DNA of 28,328 nt, from positions 1 through 28,328 of IMG/VR virus record IMGVR_UViG_3300037189_001297. The stretch is one strand, 5' to 3'. Numbering within the stretch: position 1 is the stretch's first letter; every line of letters starts with the position of its first letter. The stretch comes from a virus. This document shows, one piece after another, positions 16,533 through 24,110 of the stretch. The position numbers and the translations under genes were made by a program. The notes under the pieces are model-generated. The model made no database searches, was not told the origin of the DNA, and was given only the letters and a program-made list of their open reading frames with translations.

Positions 16533-18953
16533 TTATTCAAACACGGTATCAATACGCACAAACTCACGGTAGTGAATACCTTGCGCTTGGCTAAACGTAA
16601 CCGCGTTGCTCAACGTAACAATTTCTGTATTCTGCCGAGAGTACTGTTGGTTGAACGAAATTTCGTTAACTACCTTCAATGGCAGGTTCCAGTTTCCGTA
16701 ATACACAATCGAGCCATCAGGGTTGAGCTTATAGAAAGCCCATATATTGAAGCCAAGCTGAGTAGTAGTGGTAGCCGTAGCCGGGCCAACTGGCACCATA
16801 AAGAAGCCGTTTAGCGTAGACAACAGCTGATAGCCAATCAGTGTGGGGGTGGAATCTCGACTGACAAACGTTGAAGGTGAATATACGTCCTTCAAGTCAA
16901 TTTTGTTCCCCGTCTCTTCAACCATCTTATAAATCTTAGCACCGCCGTTAGCGCCCGCCGCAGGAGTAGGTGTAGATGTACACAACACCGCCAATGATGG
17001 AGGAGTGTTTGTAGCCGCATCTGGTGTGAAGTACAAGTCTCGGCTCGACGGAGTTCCGACAAACGCCATACTTGACAGTACGGTGTTAGCGCCTTCAGGG
17101 ATAGCAAAGTCTGCTACCTGCGCCGTGAACACCCCACCACTGTTGCTAATTTTTACAAAGGCTGTGCTAGCCGCCGCCATAATGTACGCACGCCATGAGC
17201 CGTTGCGCCAATAATCAAACAGCAACCCGCGAGCGTTACCAATTAGACCGGTGGCGGAAGCAAAACCTGTTACTTGCCGCTGGAAAGCCAACGCCACACC
17301 CGCAGTCGAACCAATAGTCGTAGCTCCAAGAGAAGCTGGAGTATTCGCAGGCAGCAAACCGGTGACGCCGTTAAAAGTAGGCAGAATCGTGGTGTTAGCG
17401 TAGTAGAACACGCAACCAAAGTTTGGCGAGCTGTAATCCGCGCACCACCCAAAGTTAGGTGTAGCGGCTAGCGCAGCGCCTGTAATAACAAGTGAAGCTA
17501 TACTTGTAATTGTAGGCGCAATACCCGGGCCACCCTTTTGGATTACGACACGATCAAGTGTCAACGCGTATGGGGCAACGGTACCAACAGCGCGTAGGCA
17601 GCCAACAGCGCCAACACCGGTACCCGCATCAAACGTAATTTGACGTAGATCAACAGCGCCAGCAAAGCCAGTTCCGTTGAGGGTAACACTGTTTGTGATA
17701 GCCGAGATACGGAAAGTATTCCCGGTTCCGGTATCAATTTTAAACACCTGATAAGCACATACAGCATTTGAAGGCGCGGAAACAGCCACGAACGTATCGG
17801 CGTAGGTAACCCCACTAACTGTAGTAGTAGCAACCGGAACAATTGTCTGTAGCTCAGAAGTTGCTGAGTTACTCAGAATCGGGTTAGCCGCAAACGTTGT
17901 TGCCGAAGTAGTGTTACCAGTGATAGTTGGTGATGTTGGGTTGGTAGTCCAGTCAACTGTGAGAACCACAATAGATGAAGTCGACGCACCGTTAGCAACA
18001 ACCAAAGCAGTAGAACTTACAGGATATACAAAACCGGGGGTAGTCGTAACCAGCGATGTACCTACGCTAAGCGGGGTAAGGTTGACACGCGGGCCCACAC
18101 TAGCTGGCTTCGTAGCGGTGTTAATTGCGTGCGCATAAACCAAGTTGTTAGTCGCCGTAGCGTCTTTAGCTACAACCACATACCTATTCGTATCCAACTT
18201 TACGACAGACGCAAAGTCAGTGCTCGCCAACGTATCCGCAAGTGCGACACCCGATAGTGGTAGGTTTGCGGCGTTGTTTATAAAAAACGGGCGGAGGTCG
18301 GCACCAACAAGGCCCCAGCTACCTGCGGCAGTACTAGCGTCGTAAAGGTATACAGTTACGTTAGTCGATGGGCCAACTGCGCCCAATAAACGCCCTGTGC
18401 TGTCATAGATACCAAACGGGTTACCACCATCGTTGTGGAATACAAACTTACCATTCGATACGGTTAGGGTATTAGCCGCTGGCAGTGTAATGAAAGCAAA
18501 CTCAGCAACCGTAGTGAACTCGATCAATCTTGCCGAGGCGTTGGTGAGGGTAAGACCTGTAGCAGGGAGTGTCTGCCCGGCTAAACCAGTAGAGAGCGAA
18601 AAGTTAGTGTCTACATACTGTTTAGTAGCTGCTTGAAGCGGCAGCGTTGGGTCAGCAGCCAATCTAACAGTACTGTTGAAAGTAGCAGCTCCATCGGCAT
18701 TAAACGTGTCGTTGAAATCTGCGGGGTCGTTGACTATCAACGCTTCAAGTGTAGTTGTGCCTGAGACACCAACGTTGTTAGCGAAGTTGGTTGGCCCGTT
18801 GATCGTACCGCCCGTCGTCGGGTTGAAAGGTACAAAGCCTAAGTTAGTCGATGCCGCGTTAGGCGCAAGCTTGACACCTGTAATTGAGCCATCCTGATAA
18901 TCCGCTGTAGAAAGCGGTACTGGGGTAGGTTCTTTTCCAATATAGTTTGCCAT
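16533..18953 (-). CDS. Large tail fibre protein, 806 aa
   Basis: The N-terminus (MANYIGKEPTPVPLSTADYQ, then DGSITGVKLAP) is a typical virion-binding fibre start, followed by a stalk-like region that ends with AATKQYVDTNF (108-118), a widespread fibre motif. Residues about 120-230 form a beta domain. From about 230 to 790 the sequence repeats hydrophobic beta strands with spaced Asp/Asn and aromatic turns, as in a propeller or long beta structure that could bind a receptor. AAGGTG lies five bases before the ATG. The C-terminus (YREFVRIDTVFE) is short, without an obvious chaperone domain. Fibre identity is well supported; the receptor is unknown. Confidence 0.82.
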   Translation of the reverse strand: MANYIGKEPTPVPLSTADYQDGSITGVKLAPNAASTNLGFVPFNPTTGGTINGPTNFANNVGVSGTTTLEALIVNDPADFNDTFNADGAATFNSTVRLAADPTLPLQAATKQYVDTNFSLSTGLAGQTLPATGLTLTNASARLIEFTTVAEFAFITLPAANTLTVSNGKFVFHNDGGNPFGIYDSTGRLLGAVGPSTNVTVYLYDASTAAGSWGLVGADLRPFFINNAANLPLSGVALADTLASTDFASVVKLDTNRYVVVAKDATATNNLVYAHAINTATKPASVGPRVNLTPLSVGTSLVTTTPGFVYPVSSTALVVANGASTSSIVVLTVDWTTNPTSPTITGNTTSATTFAANPILSNSATSELQTIVPVATTTVSGVTYADTFVAVSAPSNAVCAYQVFKIDTGTGNTFRISAITNSVTLNGTGFAGAVDLRQITFDAGTGVGAVGCLRAVGTVAPYALTLDRVVIQKGGPGIAPTITSIASLVITGAALAATPNFGWCADYSSPNFGCVFYYANTTILPTFNGVTGLLPANTPASLGATTIGSTAGVALAFQRQVTGFASATGLIGNARGLLFDYWRNGSWRAYIMAAASTAFVKISNSGGVFTAQVADFAIPEGANTVLSSMAFVGTPSSRDLYFTPDAATNTPPSLAVLCTSTPTPAAGANGGAKIYKMVEETGNKIDLKDVYSPSTFVSRDSTPTLIGYQLLSTLNGFFMVPVGPATATTTTQLGFNIWAFYKLNPDGSIVYYGNWNLPLKVVNEISFNQQYSRQNTEIVTLSNAVTFSQAQGIHYREFVRIDTVFE

Positions 18954-18962
18954 AGCTACACC

Positions 18963-19292
18963 TTAATTTAATTCGACAGTGGAGACCAAAACGTCAACCG
19001 CCGCAGCGACCGAAGCAATAACCTGAATAATGTCACCATTTTCCAGCGCAATTTTTTGCGGTGCGCCTACAACTAGCGCCGCACTTCCTGACGGAATGGG
19101 GATGTCCTTACACAAATAAACAGTAGTTGCCCCAGAAGTCATGGTGACGCTTGCAGTTATGTTTGCCGCAGGAGATTTAATGTTCGCCAGCGACAAGCTG
19201 TACACCGAAGTTTGGTTAGAGCCACCGGTAGCTACAGTAGTCGCTACAATGCCAACATTTGACGTAAGATAATTTTTAAACGTAGTTGCCAT
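18963..19292 (-). CDS. Small beta-rich virion protein, 109 aa
   Basis: The protein starts ATTFKNYLTSNVGIVATTV and continues with alternating Ser/Thr/Val strands, then IPSGSAALVVGAPQKIALE and GDIIQVIAS before a short end. This composition and the pattern of a basic turn before 'DIIQV' are common in small phage structural proteins next to fibre genes, where they may cap or join fibres. It starts 3 bases after the stop of the 128-aa gene and ends 9 bases before the 806-aa fibre. No motif allows a specific name. Confidence 0.68.
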   Translation of the reverse strand: MATTFKNYLTSNVGIVATTVATGGSNQTSVYSLSLANIKSPAANITASVTMTSGATTVYLCKDIPIPSGSAALVVGAPQKIALENGDIIQVIASVAAAVDVLVSTVELN

Positions 19293-19295
19293 GAT

Positions 19296-19682
19296 TTACC
19301 CCATAACAATGGCTATAGCCACCGCTTCATTATCTGTTTCATACGGAGGTACATTTGCTGCATCTTTGTACACCGCACGTTCAGCAGGGTACGTACAAAA
19401 CACAACTTTGATACCCGCTGAAAAATTAACTTTAGCCCCACCCGACGAACTATCCAATACCGTAGTGCGCTGAAGGAGCGTAGAAGAGGCAAGCGTAGCT
19501 ATACCTACTTCCCACTGATTCAAAGTAAGATCAGAACTATACGCACAGTAGTATGTTGTGTTCGATGTACCCACACCTGCATTAAACGACTGATAGCCAG
19601 CCGTTGCGCCATCTAGGGTAAAGTCAAACAGCCCCGAAGTGGAGCTAGTTTCCTGCACACGATCAGCAACGACGAGAGGCAT
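19296..19682 (-). CDS. Conserved phage structural protein of the 'ADRVxET' type, 128 aa
   Basis: The sequence opens LVVADRVQETSSTSGLFDF and continues GATAGYQSFNAGVGTSNTTY, WEVGIATL, LLQRTTVLDSS, VNFSAG and VVFCTYPAERAV. This ordered motif set is widely shared among uncultured phage proteins encoded near fibres and is likely a virion surface or fibre-base component (from memory of the family). It begins on TAATG, sharing one base with the stop of the preceding gene. A function beyond structural is not known to me. Confidence 0.72.
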   Translation of the reverse strand: MPLVVADRVQETSSTSGLFDFTLDGATAGYQSFNAGVGTSNTTYYCAYSSDLTLNQWEVGIATLASSTLLQRTTVLDSSSGGAKVNFSAGIKVVFCTYPAERAVYKDAANVPPYETDNEAVAIAIVMG

Positions 19683-20140
19683 TATGTGATCCTTATAAGT
19701 GCGGAGGTAGCGTTAGGCGCGGGGAAGATCACATTCATATCTCCTGCGATTGCCTGCTTGTCGCCTCCGAAGTCGAAAATGCACACCGCCGGATTAGTCA
19801 ACGGAGTGTTCGAATTACTCTGCGCCGAAGGAGTCGTGTTGTAGATCATCGCCCCACGTGCAGTCACCGTCACATTGGTGAAGATAAAATCCTGAAAATC
19901 GATAAACGATGTAGAACCAGAAAGAAAAGTACCTAAGCTAGTAAGCGTGGCTCCGCCCGCTGGGTAGTTAGTACCAATCGATTCACCCGAAGTGGTGTAC
20001 GCAGTAGTGGTAGGGCCGATGTTTGCAGCCGAGGTGTACAACGCAAACTTGAATGTATCCCCGCCCGTGACTCGGAAGTCGTGAACGCCAAGAAACAGTT
20101 CTTGTTTGAAACTATTAGCTACGCCCTGAGTGATCGCCAT
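19682..20140 (-). CDS. Beta-rich virion protein, paralogue B, 152 aa
   Basis: The protein begins AITQGVANSFKQELFLGVHD and has the conserved order DTFKFALYTSAA, YTTSGE, YPAGGATLTS, TARGAMIYN, IFDFGGDK and a final SALIRIT. It is clearly related to the 145-aa protein encoded at 20428-20865, with matching blocks along the whole length. An eight-residue insertion near TPSAQSNSNTP is specific to this copy. This family is frequent in phage tail or decoration regions, but the exact site in the virion is unknown. The ribosome binding site AGGAG stands seven bases before ATG, and the stop of the 96-aa gene is directly adjacent. Confidence 0.75.
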   Translation of the reverse strand: MAITQGVANSFKQELFLGVHDFRVTGGDTFKFALYTSAANIGPTTTAYTTSGESIGTNYPAGGATLTSLGTFLSGSTSFIDFQDFIFTNVTVTARGAMIYNTTPSAQSNSNTPLTNPAVCIFDFGGDKQAIAGDMNVIFPAPNATSALIRIT

Positions 20141-20431
20141 TTATATACTCCTGATAACGGAAGCCACCTCGTGGTGCCCCATTTCTTTCAGCTTGTTACT
20201 TACAGTAGTCCGGTCGCTCTGCACCGCAGCCGTAAGGTAGAACTTAATCACACTATGGATATGATTACGGAAAGCATGTGCCTGCGCTTTTAACTCAGGT
20301 GGCGCAGTATCTGCCACCGAAATAATCTTCTCAACCGCAAACTCCGCTAGCTCTTCCGGGTTAAATCCACGATAGTCCACCGTGCGAACAACCGGTGAGC
20401 CTAGTGCTACTTCGGAGTGTTGTCCTATCAT
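20141..20431 (-). CDS. Small helical conserved phage protein, 96 aa
   Basis: The N-terminal third is beta-like (VALGSPVVRTVDYRGFN). The rest is helical: EELAEFAVEKIISVADTAPP (26-45), then KAQAHAFRNHIHSVIKFYLT (48-67), and a C-terminal QSDRTTVSNKLKEMGHHEVA segment. The AQAHAF...H..IKFYL...AV.SDRTT pattern recurs in many uncultured phages. It lies between two paralogous virion proteins, with a 4-base ATGA overlap upstream, so its product is made in step with them. It might be a chaperone or internal helper for these structural proteins; this is inference. Confidence 0.68.
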   Translation of the reverse strand: MIGQHSEVALGSPVVRTVDYRGFNPEELAEFAVEKIISVADTAPPELKAQAHAFRNHIHSVIKFYLTAAVQSDRTTVSNKLKEMGHHEVASVIRSI

Positions 20432-20865
20432 TTAATCCTCAGTATCGCTGTGTTAGCCGCCACAACCGGAAACTGCACGGTAAATGTCGAGTTATTCGAT
20501 GTCTTGTCCGCACCAAAATCTAATACTGCCACTGCCTTGTTACCCTTACTGCTGTTGTAGATCAACGCACCACGGGCTGTAAAACTTGATGCAGGCCATG
20601 ATGTATTCGCAAATGACCAGTATGCCACTCCCGTTGTTGTATCTACAATAGGTGCCTGTGAAATGGTCAGCGTGTTACCACCTGCTGAATAACCCGGCCC
20701 TACTACTTGATCCGCCGTTACATACACCGTAGTGTTTGCGTTCAGGTTAGCCAAACCGGTGTACAAAGCCAACTTAAATACATCAGGCGAAGTGGGGCCG
20801 AAGTTGTGTACACCTTGCGCCAACTCCTGCTTGAAACTCGTACATGCTGTCTGCGAGATCGCCAT
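20428..20865 (-). CDS. Beta-rich virion protein, paralogue A, 145 aa
   Basis: The sequence starts AISQTACTSFKQELAQGVHN and carries DVFKLALYTGLANL, TTVYVT, YSAGGNTLTIS, TARGALIYNSS, VAVLDFGADK and a final AILRIK. All these blocks are also present, in order, in the 152-aa neighbour at 19682-20140. AAAGG is placed six bases before ATG. It lies 9 bases after the adaptor gene. The family is widespread in phage structural regions; whether it decorates the head or belongs to the tail is not known to me. Confidence 0.75.
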   Translation of the reverse strand: MAISQTACTSFKQELAQGVHNFGPTSPDVFKLALYTGLANLNANTTVYVTADQVVGPGYSAGGNTLTISQAPIVDTTTGVAYWSFANTSWPASSFTARGALIYNSSKGNKAVAVLDFGADKTSNNSTFTVQFPVVAANTAILRIK

Positions 20866-20874
20866 GTAATTCCT

Positions 20875-21504
20875 TTATCGCACGGGTAACCGCAGCTGTC
20901 CATCCCTGTAGGCATCCATACGCTGCTTGGCATCGCCGAGGTTTTTTAGCAGACTCATAGATGAGTTGAACCTTTCGAGGTACAACTTAACCATATCGTC
21001 CTCACCCTTCATAAACGTAATAGCTTCAACCAACGCGCCATTAAGCAGCGCGGAGTCAAATTCATTACCGAGCCATGTAGTACCGGCTGTGACAATAGAC
21101 TCCGGGTAGTAAAAATAATGAAGCTCTACGGAGTAGGTAGCATCAGGAGTAGGGCCGATGATGAACGTATTCTGGTCAAAAAATGCGTAATACAACGGAA
21201 GCCCTGTATCGGCGGGTGTAGGATATGCCTCGCGGATGTAGTTCACATCCTTGTTAAGCATGTAGCGGTATCCGTTTACAGGGTCAATTACGGCGAAAGA
21301 AAAGACAGACAAGTAGTCCTGCGGGGCTGAGATGTAGCTGTTACCGACGATGCAGTTGCTAGTAGCGTTTTTACGGAGCGCAGAAATCTGCACCGAGTTG
21401 TATATCTTTTGCTCGGCCTGCTCCGTAAAAGTGGCTAGCTGCGTGTCAGTAAACGTGTTCTCGCAGTAGTCCTGAATTGTCGCTTTTAGTTCGATGTAGT
21501 TCAT
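20875..21504 (-). CDS. Head-tail adaptor protein (SU10-type)
   Basis: The 209-aa protein has an N-terminal helical pair (NYIELKATIQDYCENTF and TEQAEQKIYNSVQISALR). A beta region follows with APQDYLSVFSFAVID, FDQNTFIIGPTPD and VELHYFYYPESI, then a long C-terminal helical segment (about 150-205). This matches the phage adaptor family that forms a dodecameric ring below the portal in SU10-like podoviruses. It starts 2 bases after the 85-aa gene. Assignment comes from motif memory and context; portal and nozzle partners should be the head gene beyond the right edge and the 621-aa protein at 5097-6962. Confidence 0.75.
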   Translation of the reverse strand: MNYIELKATIQDYCENTFTDTQLATFTEQAEQKIYNSVQISALRKNATSNCIVGNSYISAPQDYLSVFSFAVIDPVNGYRYMLNKDVNYIREAYPTPADTGLPLYYAFFDQNTFIIGPTPDATYSVELHYFYYPESIVTAGTTWLGNEFDSALLNGALVEAITFMKGEDDMVKLYLERFNSSMSLLKNLGDAKQRMDAYRDGQLRLPVR

Positions 21505-21506
21505 TA

Positions 21507-21764
21507 TTACCCCATAGGGCCACGAGCCATCGTACCCTTAGTAGCTGCGCCGGTACCGCGAATCTTGATACCTGATGTTTTAGTCTCCGGATAGTTACCC
21601 TTGGTAACTACACCAGCACCGATATTCATCTCGTTCATGTACTGCGCACCGGTCTTCTCCGGCACCTGTGGTTTTACTTTTTTACCGTCCATAGTATGTG
21701 GCTCCGCATAAACGGCGGCTTGGCCTACTTCCTTGCCACCCACCTTTTGTGAAAATTTAGCCAT
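21507..21764 (-). CDS. Small basic phage protein with 'RGTGAATKGTMARG' C-terminus, 85 aa
   Basis: The protein begins AKFSQKVGGKEVGQAAVYAE and ends SGIKIRGTGAATKGTMARGP. The C-terminal element recurs at the ends of small proteins of many uncultured phages and is reminiscent in composition (Arg/Lys-Gly-Thr) of the tag on five other proteins in this window, though it is a distinct motif. No transmembrane segment or enzymatic motif is seen. Its ATG shares a base with the stop of the 52-aa gene (TAATG), and it precedes the adaptor gene by 2 bases. Function is unknown; a virion accessory role is inferred from context. Confidence 0.68.
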   Translation of the reverse strand: MAKFSQKVGGKEVGQAAVYAEPHTMDGKKVKPQVPEKTGAQYMNEMNIGAGVVTKGNYPETKTSGIKIRGTGAATKGTMARGPMG

Positions 21765-21922
21765 TAGCGGCTCCGTGCGCCACCGCGCTGATTCATTGCA
21801 CGAGCCATGTTACGGCCCATCTTTTTCATGGCTTCGCCGGTCACACCGCCCTTAGCCATCTTGTGCATCCGCTTTTCGTGGGCCTTAACTTCCGCCTTAG
21901 CCACTTTCTTCATGTTGTCCAT
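21764..21922 (-). CDS. 52-aa basic protein with a KGGV element, easily missed
   Basis: The frame opens at ATG 21922 and codes for 52 residues: MDNMKKVAKAEVKAHEKRMH, then KMAKGGVTGEAMKKMGRNMA, then RAMNQRGGARSR. AGGAG lies five bases upstream of the ATG. The stop overlaps the next start as TAATG. Without this gene there would be a 166-base hole in an otherwise gap-free operon. It is strongly basic, mostly helical and shares the (M/Y)AKGG element with its neighbours. The AEVKAHEKRMH segment resembles KHEEAEM in the 265-aa tagged protein. Function is unknown. Confidence 0.85.
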   Translation of the reverse strand: MDNMKKVAKAEVKAHEKRMHKMAKGGVTGEAMKKMGRNMARAMNQRGGARSR

Positions 21923-21930
21923 ATTTACTC

Positions 21931-22353
21931 CTACGAGGTTGTAACAGTTACGGTACCTACAAACACCGTGGGTATTAGTGCGTTAGGGGTAACCCCACCA
22001 TCATCCCCCATCCCTACCGGTCGCCAGCCCCACTGTATGAGCCTGCTACCCTCGCTAGGTACACCATCTGAGTCCACATCAATACTGGGTACCGAAGTCA
22101 ACTGTAGCCCGGTATAGCCAGCTTGGGTATAACTTTTATCCGGGCGCGGATTACGAACCGCCTGTGGATCATCTACCGGATACATACCTAACTGCAACTG
22201 CGGCTGGTCAGGTTCCCAGCATTCCGGGCACACCAGAATGTTAACGTTCTTGGTCTTAATAACCAAGCTGCGCAGCTTTTTTAACTTAAAACGAAACCCG
22301 CAGCGGTCACACTCCGAGATTGCATTTTTACCGGAGGAGTACCTATTACCCAT
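21931..22353 (-). CDS. Zinc-ribbon virion-associated protein, 140 aa
   Basis: Two CxxC pairs, CDRC at 15-18 and CPEC at 42-45, form a zinc ribbon in the first third, separated by a basic FRFKLKKLRSLVIKTKNVN stretch. The protein continues with QPQLQLGMYPVDDPQAVRNP (50-69) and R-P-D, a very conserved phage motif. A variable beta-rich C-terminus ends in VGTVTVTTS. Such proteins are routinely encoded among connector genes of uncultured phages and are probably minor head or connector components (family recollection). Here it sits 2 bases behind the gp4/gp11-like gene. Nucleic-acid binding is possible but not shown. Confidence 0.78.
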   Translation of the reverse strand: MGNRYSSGKNAISECDRCGFRFKLKKLRSLVIKTKNVNILVCPECWEPDQPQLQLGMYPVDDPQAVRNPRPDKSYTQAGYTGLQLTSVPSIDVDSDGVPSEGSRLIQWGWRPVGMGDDGGVTPNALIPTVFVGTVTVTTS

Positions 22354-22355
22354 AT

Positions 22356-23096
22356 TTAAATAAACTGCTGACGCGGAACAAACCGATCAGCAGCCTTTTC
22401 CCTATCTTCACCTGCTGCTAGCTCCCATGCCTCATCGTACTGAGCTTTTAACAGCGTAATACGATCAAGTGACACTTCTGGCAGCTTCATACCCAGCATG
22501 TACGCCAGCCCTGCCACCAAGCAGTTCTGGAAGCGGAACGGAATGCCCGGGACGTTTACGCCGTTACCGGCGTCGTATATGCGCTTAAGTCTCCAGTAAT
22601 AGAACACGTAGTACGGGTTACCCTGCGGGCCCTGATCCGGCGCAGGCCACACGTTAATCTGCGGAGAATCAGGAGTTGCGCCCGGTAAATTAGTAGTCTG
22701 CCCTGACTGCCGGTTGATCCATACCTGAATCGGTCGGCCTTGCGTCAGCTTGTTAGGGATAGTTGCGTAGGTAGAGACGCTAATTCGGGTGATGGTCAGA
22801 TCAGTCTGATTAGCCACCTGTCCGGAATTAGTGCGAATAACATGCTCCAATAAATCCACGGTATCAAGAGGTAGATCATAGGTCACCTGTCCTTGTACTA
22901 GGTTGATAGACCCCTGCTCAATAGTCCACAGGTTGATGCCCCGGTTCGCCCACTCCGTAATAAGGAGGTTCAGGCTACGTCGGGCAGTCCGAAAGTCATA
23001 ACCCGAACGAAGCTCACGCCCGCACCGCTCGAACGCCTCTTCGACGATATCGTTCAGCGTCGGGTTAAAGTCTGTCGTTGAGGTTGTGACTGACAT
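22356..23096 (-). CDS. Connector / tail accessory protein (P22 gp4 or T7 gp11-like), 246 aa
   Basis: The N-terminal helical core reads LNDIVEEAFERCGRELRSGY (14-33), DFRTARRSLNLLITEWANRG (34-53), then INLWTIEQGSINLVQGQVTY (54-73). The order of helix, RR.LN.L...W..RG and a following beta strand is typical for the adaptor family that joins portal and tail. The middle is beta-rich with a VWINRQSG...PQINVWPAPDQ block (about 124-155), and the C-terminus is helical (EDREKAADRF). The gene overlaps the preceding stop by one base (TAATG). With a second adaptor-type protein at 20875-21504, either could be the main ring protein; I rate the exact role as uncertain. Confidence 0.68.
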   Translation of the reverse strand: MSVTTSTTDFNPTLNDIVEEAFERCGRELRSGYDFRTARRSLNLLITEWANRGINLWTIEQGSINLVQGQVTYDLPLDTVDLLEHVIRTNSGQVANQTDLTITRISVSTYATIPNKLTQGRPIQVWINRQSGQTTNLPGATPDSPQINVWPAPDQGPQGNPYYVFYYWRLKRIYDAGNGVNVPGIPFRFQNCLVAGLAYMLGMKLPEVSLDRITLLKAQYDEAWELAAGEDREKAADRFVPRQQFI

Positions 23097-23365
23097 TATT
23101 TCTTCCCCATCTTCTCGCGCTCTTCAATCAACGTAACCTTAACCCGCAGTTCGTTGATGTGCGTCATGAGCTGTTCTTTCATTGCTGCTCTGCGTTCTGC
23201 GCTAATCGGGCTATCGGTAGGGATGCCTTCATGAGTGATTAACGCAGGCATCTGCCCTTCTATCTTCGTTAAGCGTTCGGAAAAGCTATTAACCTGCCCA
23301 AGCAACCACGCCAAAGACATGACCACAATCGGGATAACCGCTTTCAATACGTCTGACCAATTCAT
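23096..23365 (-). CDS. Small membrane protein with C-terminal coiled coil (DUF7201-like), 89 aa
   Basis: The protein has an N-terminal hydrophobic span (about 8-25, AVIPIVVMSLAWLLGQV), then ERLTKIEGQMPALITHEGIP (30-49) with conserved TDSPISAERR, and a C-terminal helix (about 57-88) rich in Glu, Lys and Arg. I recall this pattern as a phage family listed under DUF7201, without a known function; the number needs checking. It could be lysis-related (single-span, periplasmic coiled coil) or a capsid-interior anchor. It overlaps both neighbours by one base (TAATG). It lies far from the lysis genes. Confidence 0.68.
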   Translation of the reverse strand: MNWSDVLKAVIPIVVMSLAWLLGQVNSFSERLTKIEGQMPALITHEGIPTDSPISAERRAAMKEQLMTHINELRVKVTLIEEREKMGKK

Positions 23366-23598
23366 TATCTATACCTCGCGGTCTTCTGCGCTATGCGTTT
23401 TGGTTGCGCGACGAACTGCTTTCCACTCTTCTTCCCTTCCCGCTTTGCCTTCGTGGTGGCGGCATACTCGGTCGGGCTTAGCGCCTTGATCGCCTTTTCC
23501 GGGAGATACCTCTCTCCGGTTTTCGACGAAGGTTTTCCGCTCTTGGTTCGCCATTTCTGCTCCGTCCACGACTTCAAGCTTTGCTGAGAAGGTTTCAT
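23365..23598 (-). CDS. Small, very basic protein of the 'TKSGKPSxxTGERYLP' family, 77 aa
   Basis: The sequence contains SLKSWTEQKWRTKSGKPSSK (7-26), TGERYLPEKAIKALSPTEYA (27-46) and KSGKQFVAQPKRIAQKTARY (57-76). Lys and Arg dominate, giving a very high predicted pI, and no membrane segment is present. I recall similar short proteins in phages and in some large eukaryotic viruses and algae, without known function. It starts on ATGA at 23595-23598, where it overlaps the end of the tagged 158-aa protein by 4 bases, and it ends on TAATG at the start of the next gene. A nucleic-acid-binding or packaging role is only a guess. Confidence 0.72.
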   Translation of the reverse strand: MKPSQQSLKSWTEQKWRTKSGKPSSKTGERYLPEKAIKALSPTEYAATTKAKREGKKSGKQFVAQPKRIAQKTARYR

Positions 23599-24071
23599 CT
23601 CACCCTACCTCGTGTCTTACCGCGTTGTGCAATTCCGTCTGCACGGGACGACGCTGACTTTACAGCACCGCCTTTGTTGTACAACTTCTGCGGATTCATC
23701 TCGCGGAGCAAACTACCTGCCCCGCCACCGCCGCCACCCCCACGAATCTGCGCCGTAGGGCGTCGCTCAACTTCATCAACGGCAGGGTACTCCGTTACCT
23801 TAACGCCACCAACCATCTTGGTGGTAGCGCCTTTTTCTGCTTCGGCACGTGCGGCTTTACGGTCGTCGTACAACGGATCAGCCTTACGCTCTTTTGCTTC
23901 TTTCGCTGCGGCTTTTTCTGCGTCTGCTTTTTTACGCTCTGCTTCAGCTGCTTTGCGTTCTTTCTCAAGTCTACGCATTAAAAACTGTCGGTTTAACTTA
24001 GAATCAGCTTTATCAAAAGCTTCTTCCGAACGCTGTTGTTCTATCTCGTCAGCTACCGTCAGCTTACCCAC
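23595..24071 (-). CDS. Coiled-coil protein with C-terminal KGG/RADG tag, 158 aa
   Basis: A GTG start at 24071 is preferred over GTGs at 24080 and 24083 because AAAGGTGGTGA stands just before it, with eight bases between GGTGG and GTG. Residues about 10-90 are an Arg/Lys/Ala/Glu-rich coiled coil. A hinge containing MVGGVKVTEYPAVDEVERRP follows, then a run of seven glycines (111-117). The C-terminus is YNKGGAVK (131-138) followed by SSRADGIAQRGKTRGRVR (141-158), nearly identical to the end of the 281-aa protein at 25772-26617. The coiled coil may be the specific part and the tail a common targeting or docking module (inference). Function is unknown. Confidence 0.75.
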   Translation of the reverse strand: MGKLTVADEIEQQRSEEAFDKADSKLNRQFLMRRLEKERKAAEAERKKADAEKAAAKEAKERKADPLYDDRKAARAEAEKGATTKMVGGVKVTEYPAVDEVERRPTAQIRGGGGGGGAGSLLREMNPQKLYNKGGAVKSASSRADGIAQRGKTRGRVR

Positions 24072-24076
24072 GATAC

Positions 24077-24087
24077 TCACCACCTTT
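24077..24087 (-). promoter_or_regulatory. Ribosome binding site deciding the GTG start at 24071
   Basis: The minus strand reads AAAGGTGGTGA, which is close to TAAGGAGGTGA, and the GTG at 24071 follows four bases after its 3' end. The earlier GTGs at 24083 and 24080 fall inside this site. Confidence 0.65.
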
Positions 24088-24110
24088 TTCTTTGTGCTTC
24101 TGCGGGGCTT

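Noticed and set aside
16282-18953. Frameshift joining the 806-aa fibre and the 82-aa protein
   Set aside because: The fibre ends at a clear TAA and the next ATG follows two bases later; there is no slippery sequence or overlapping frame to support a fusion.
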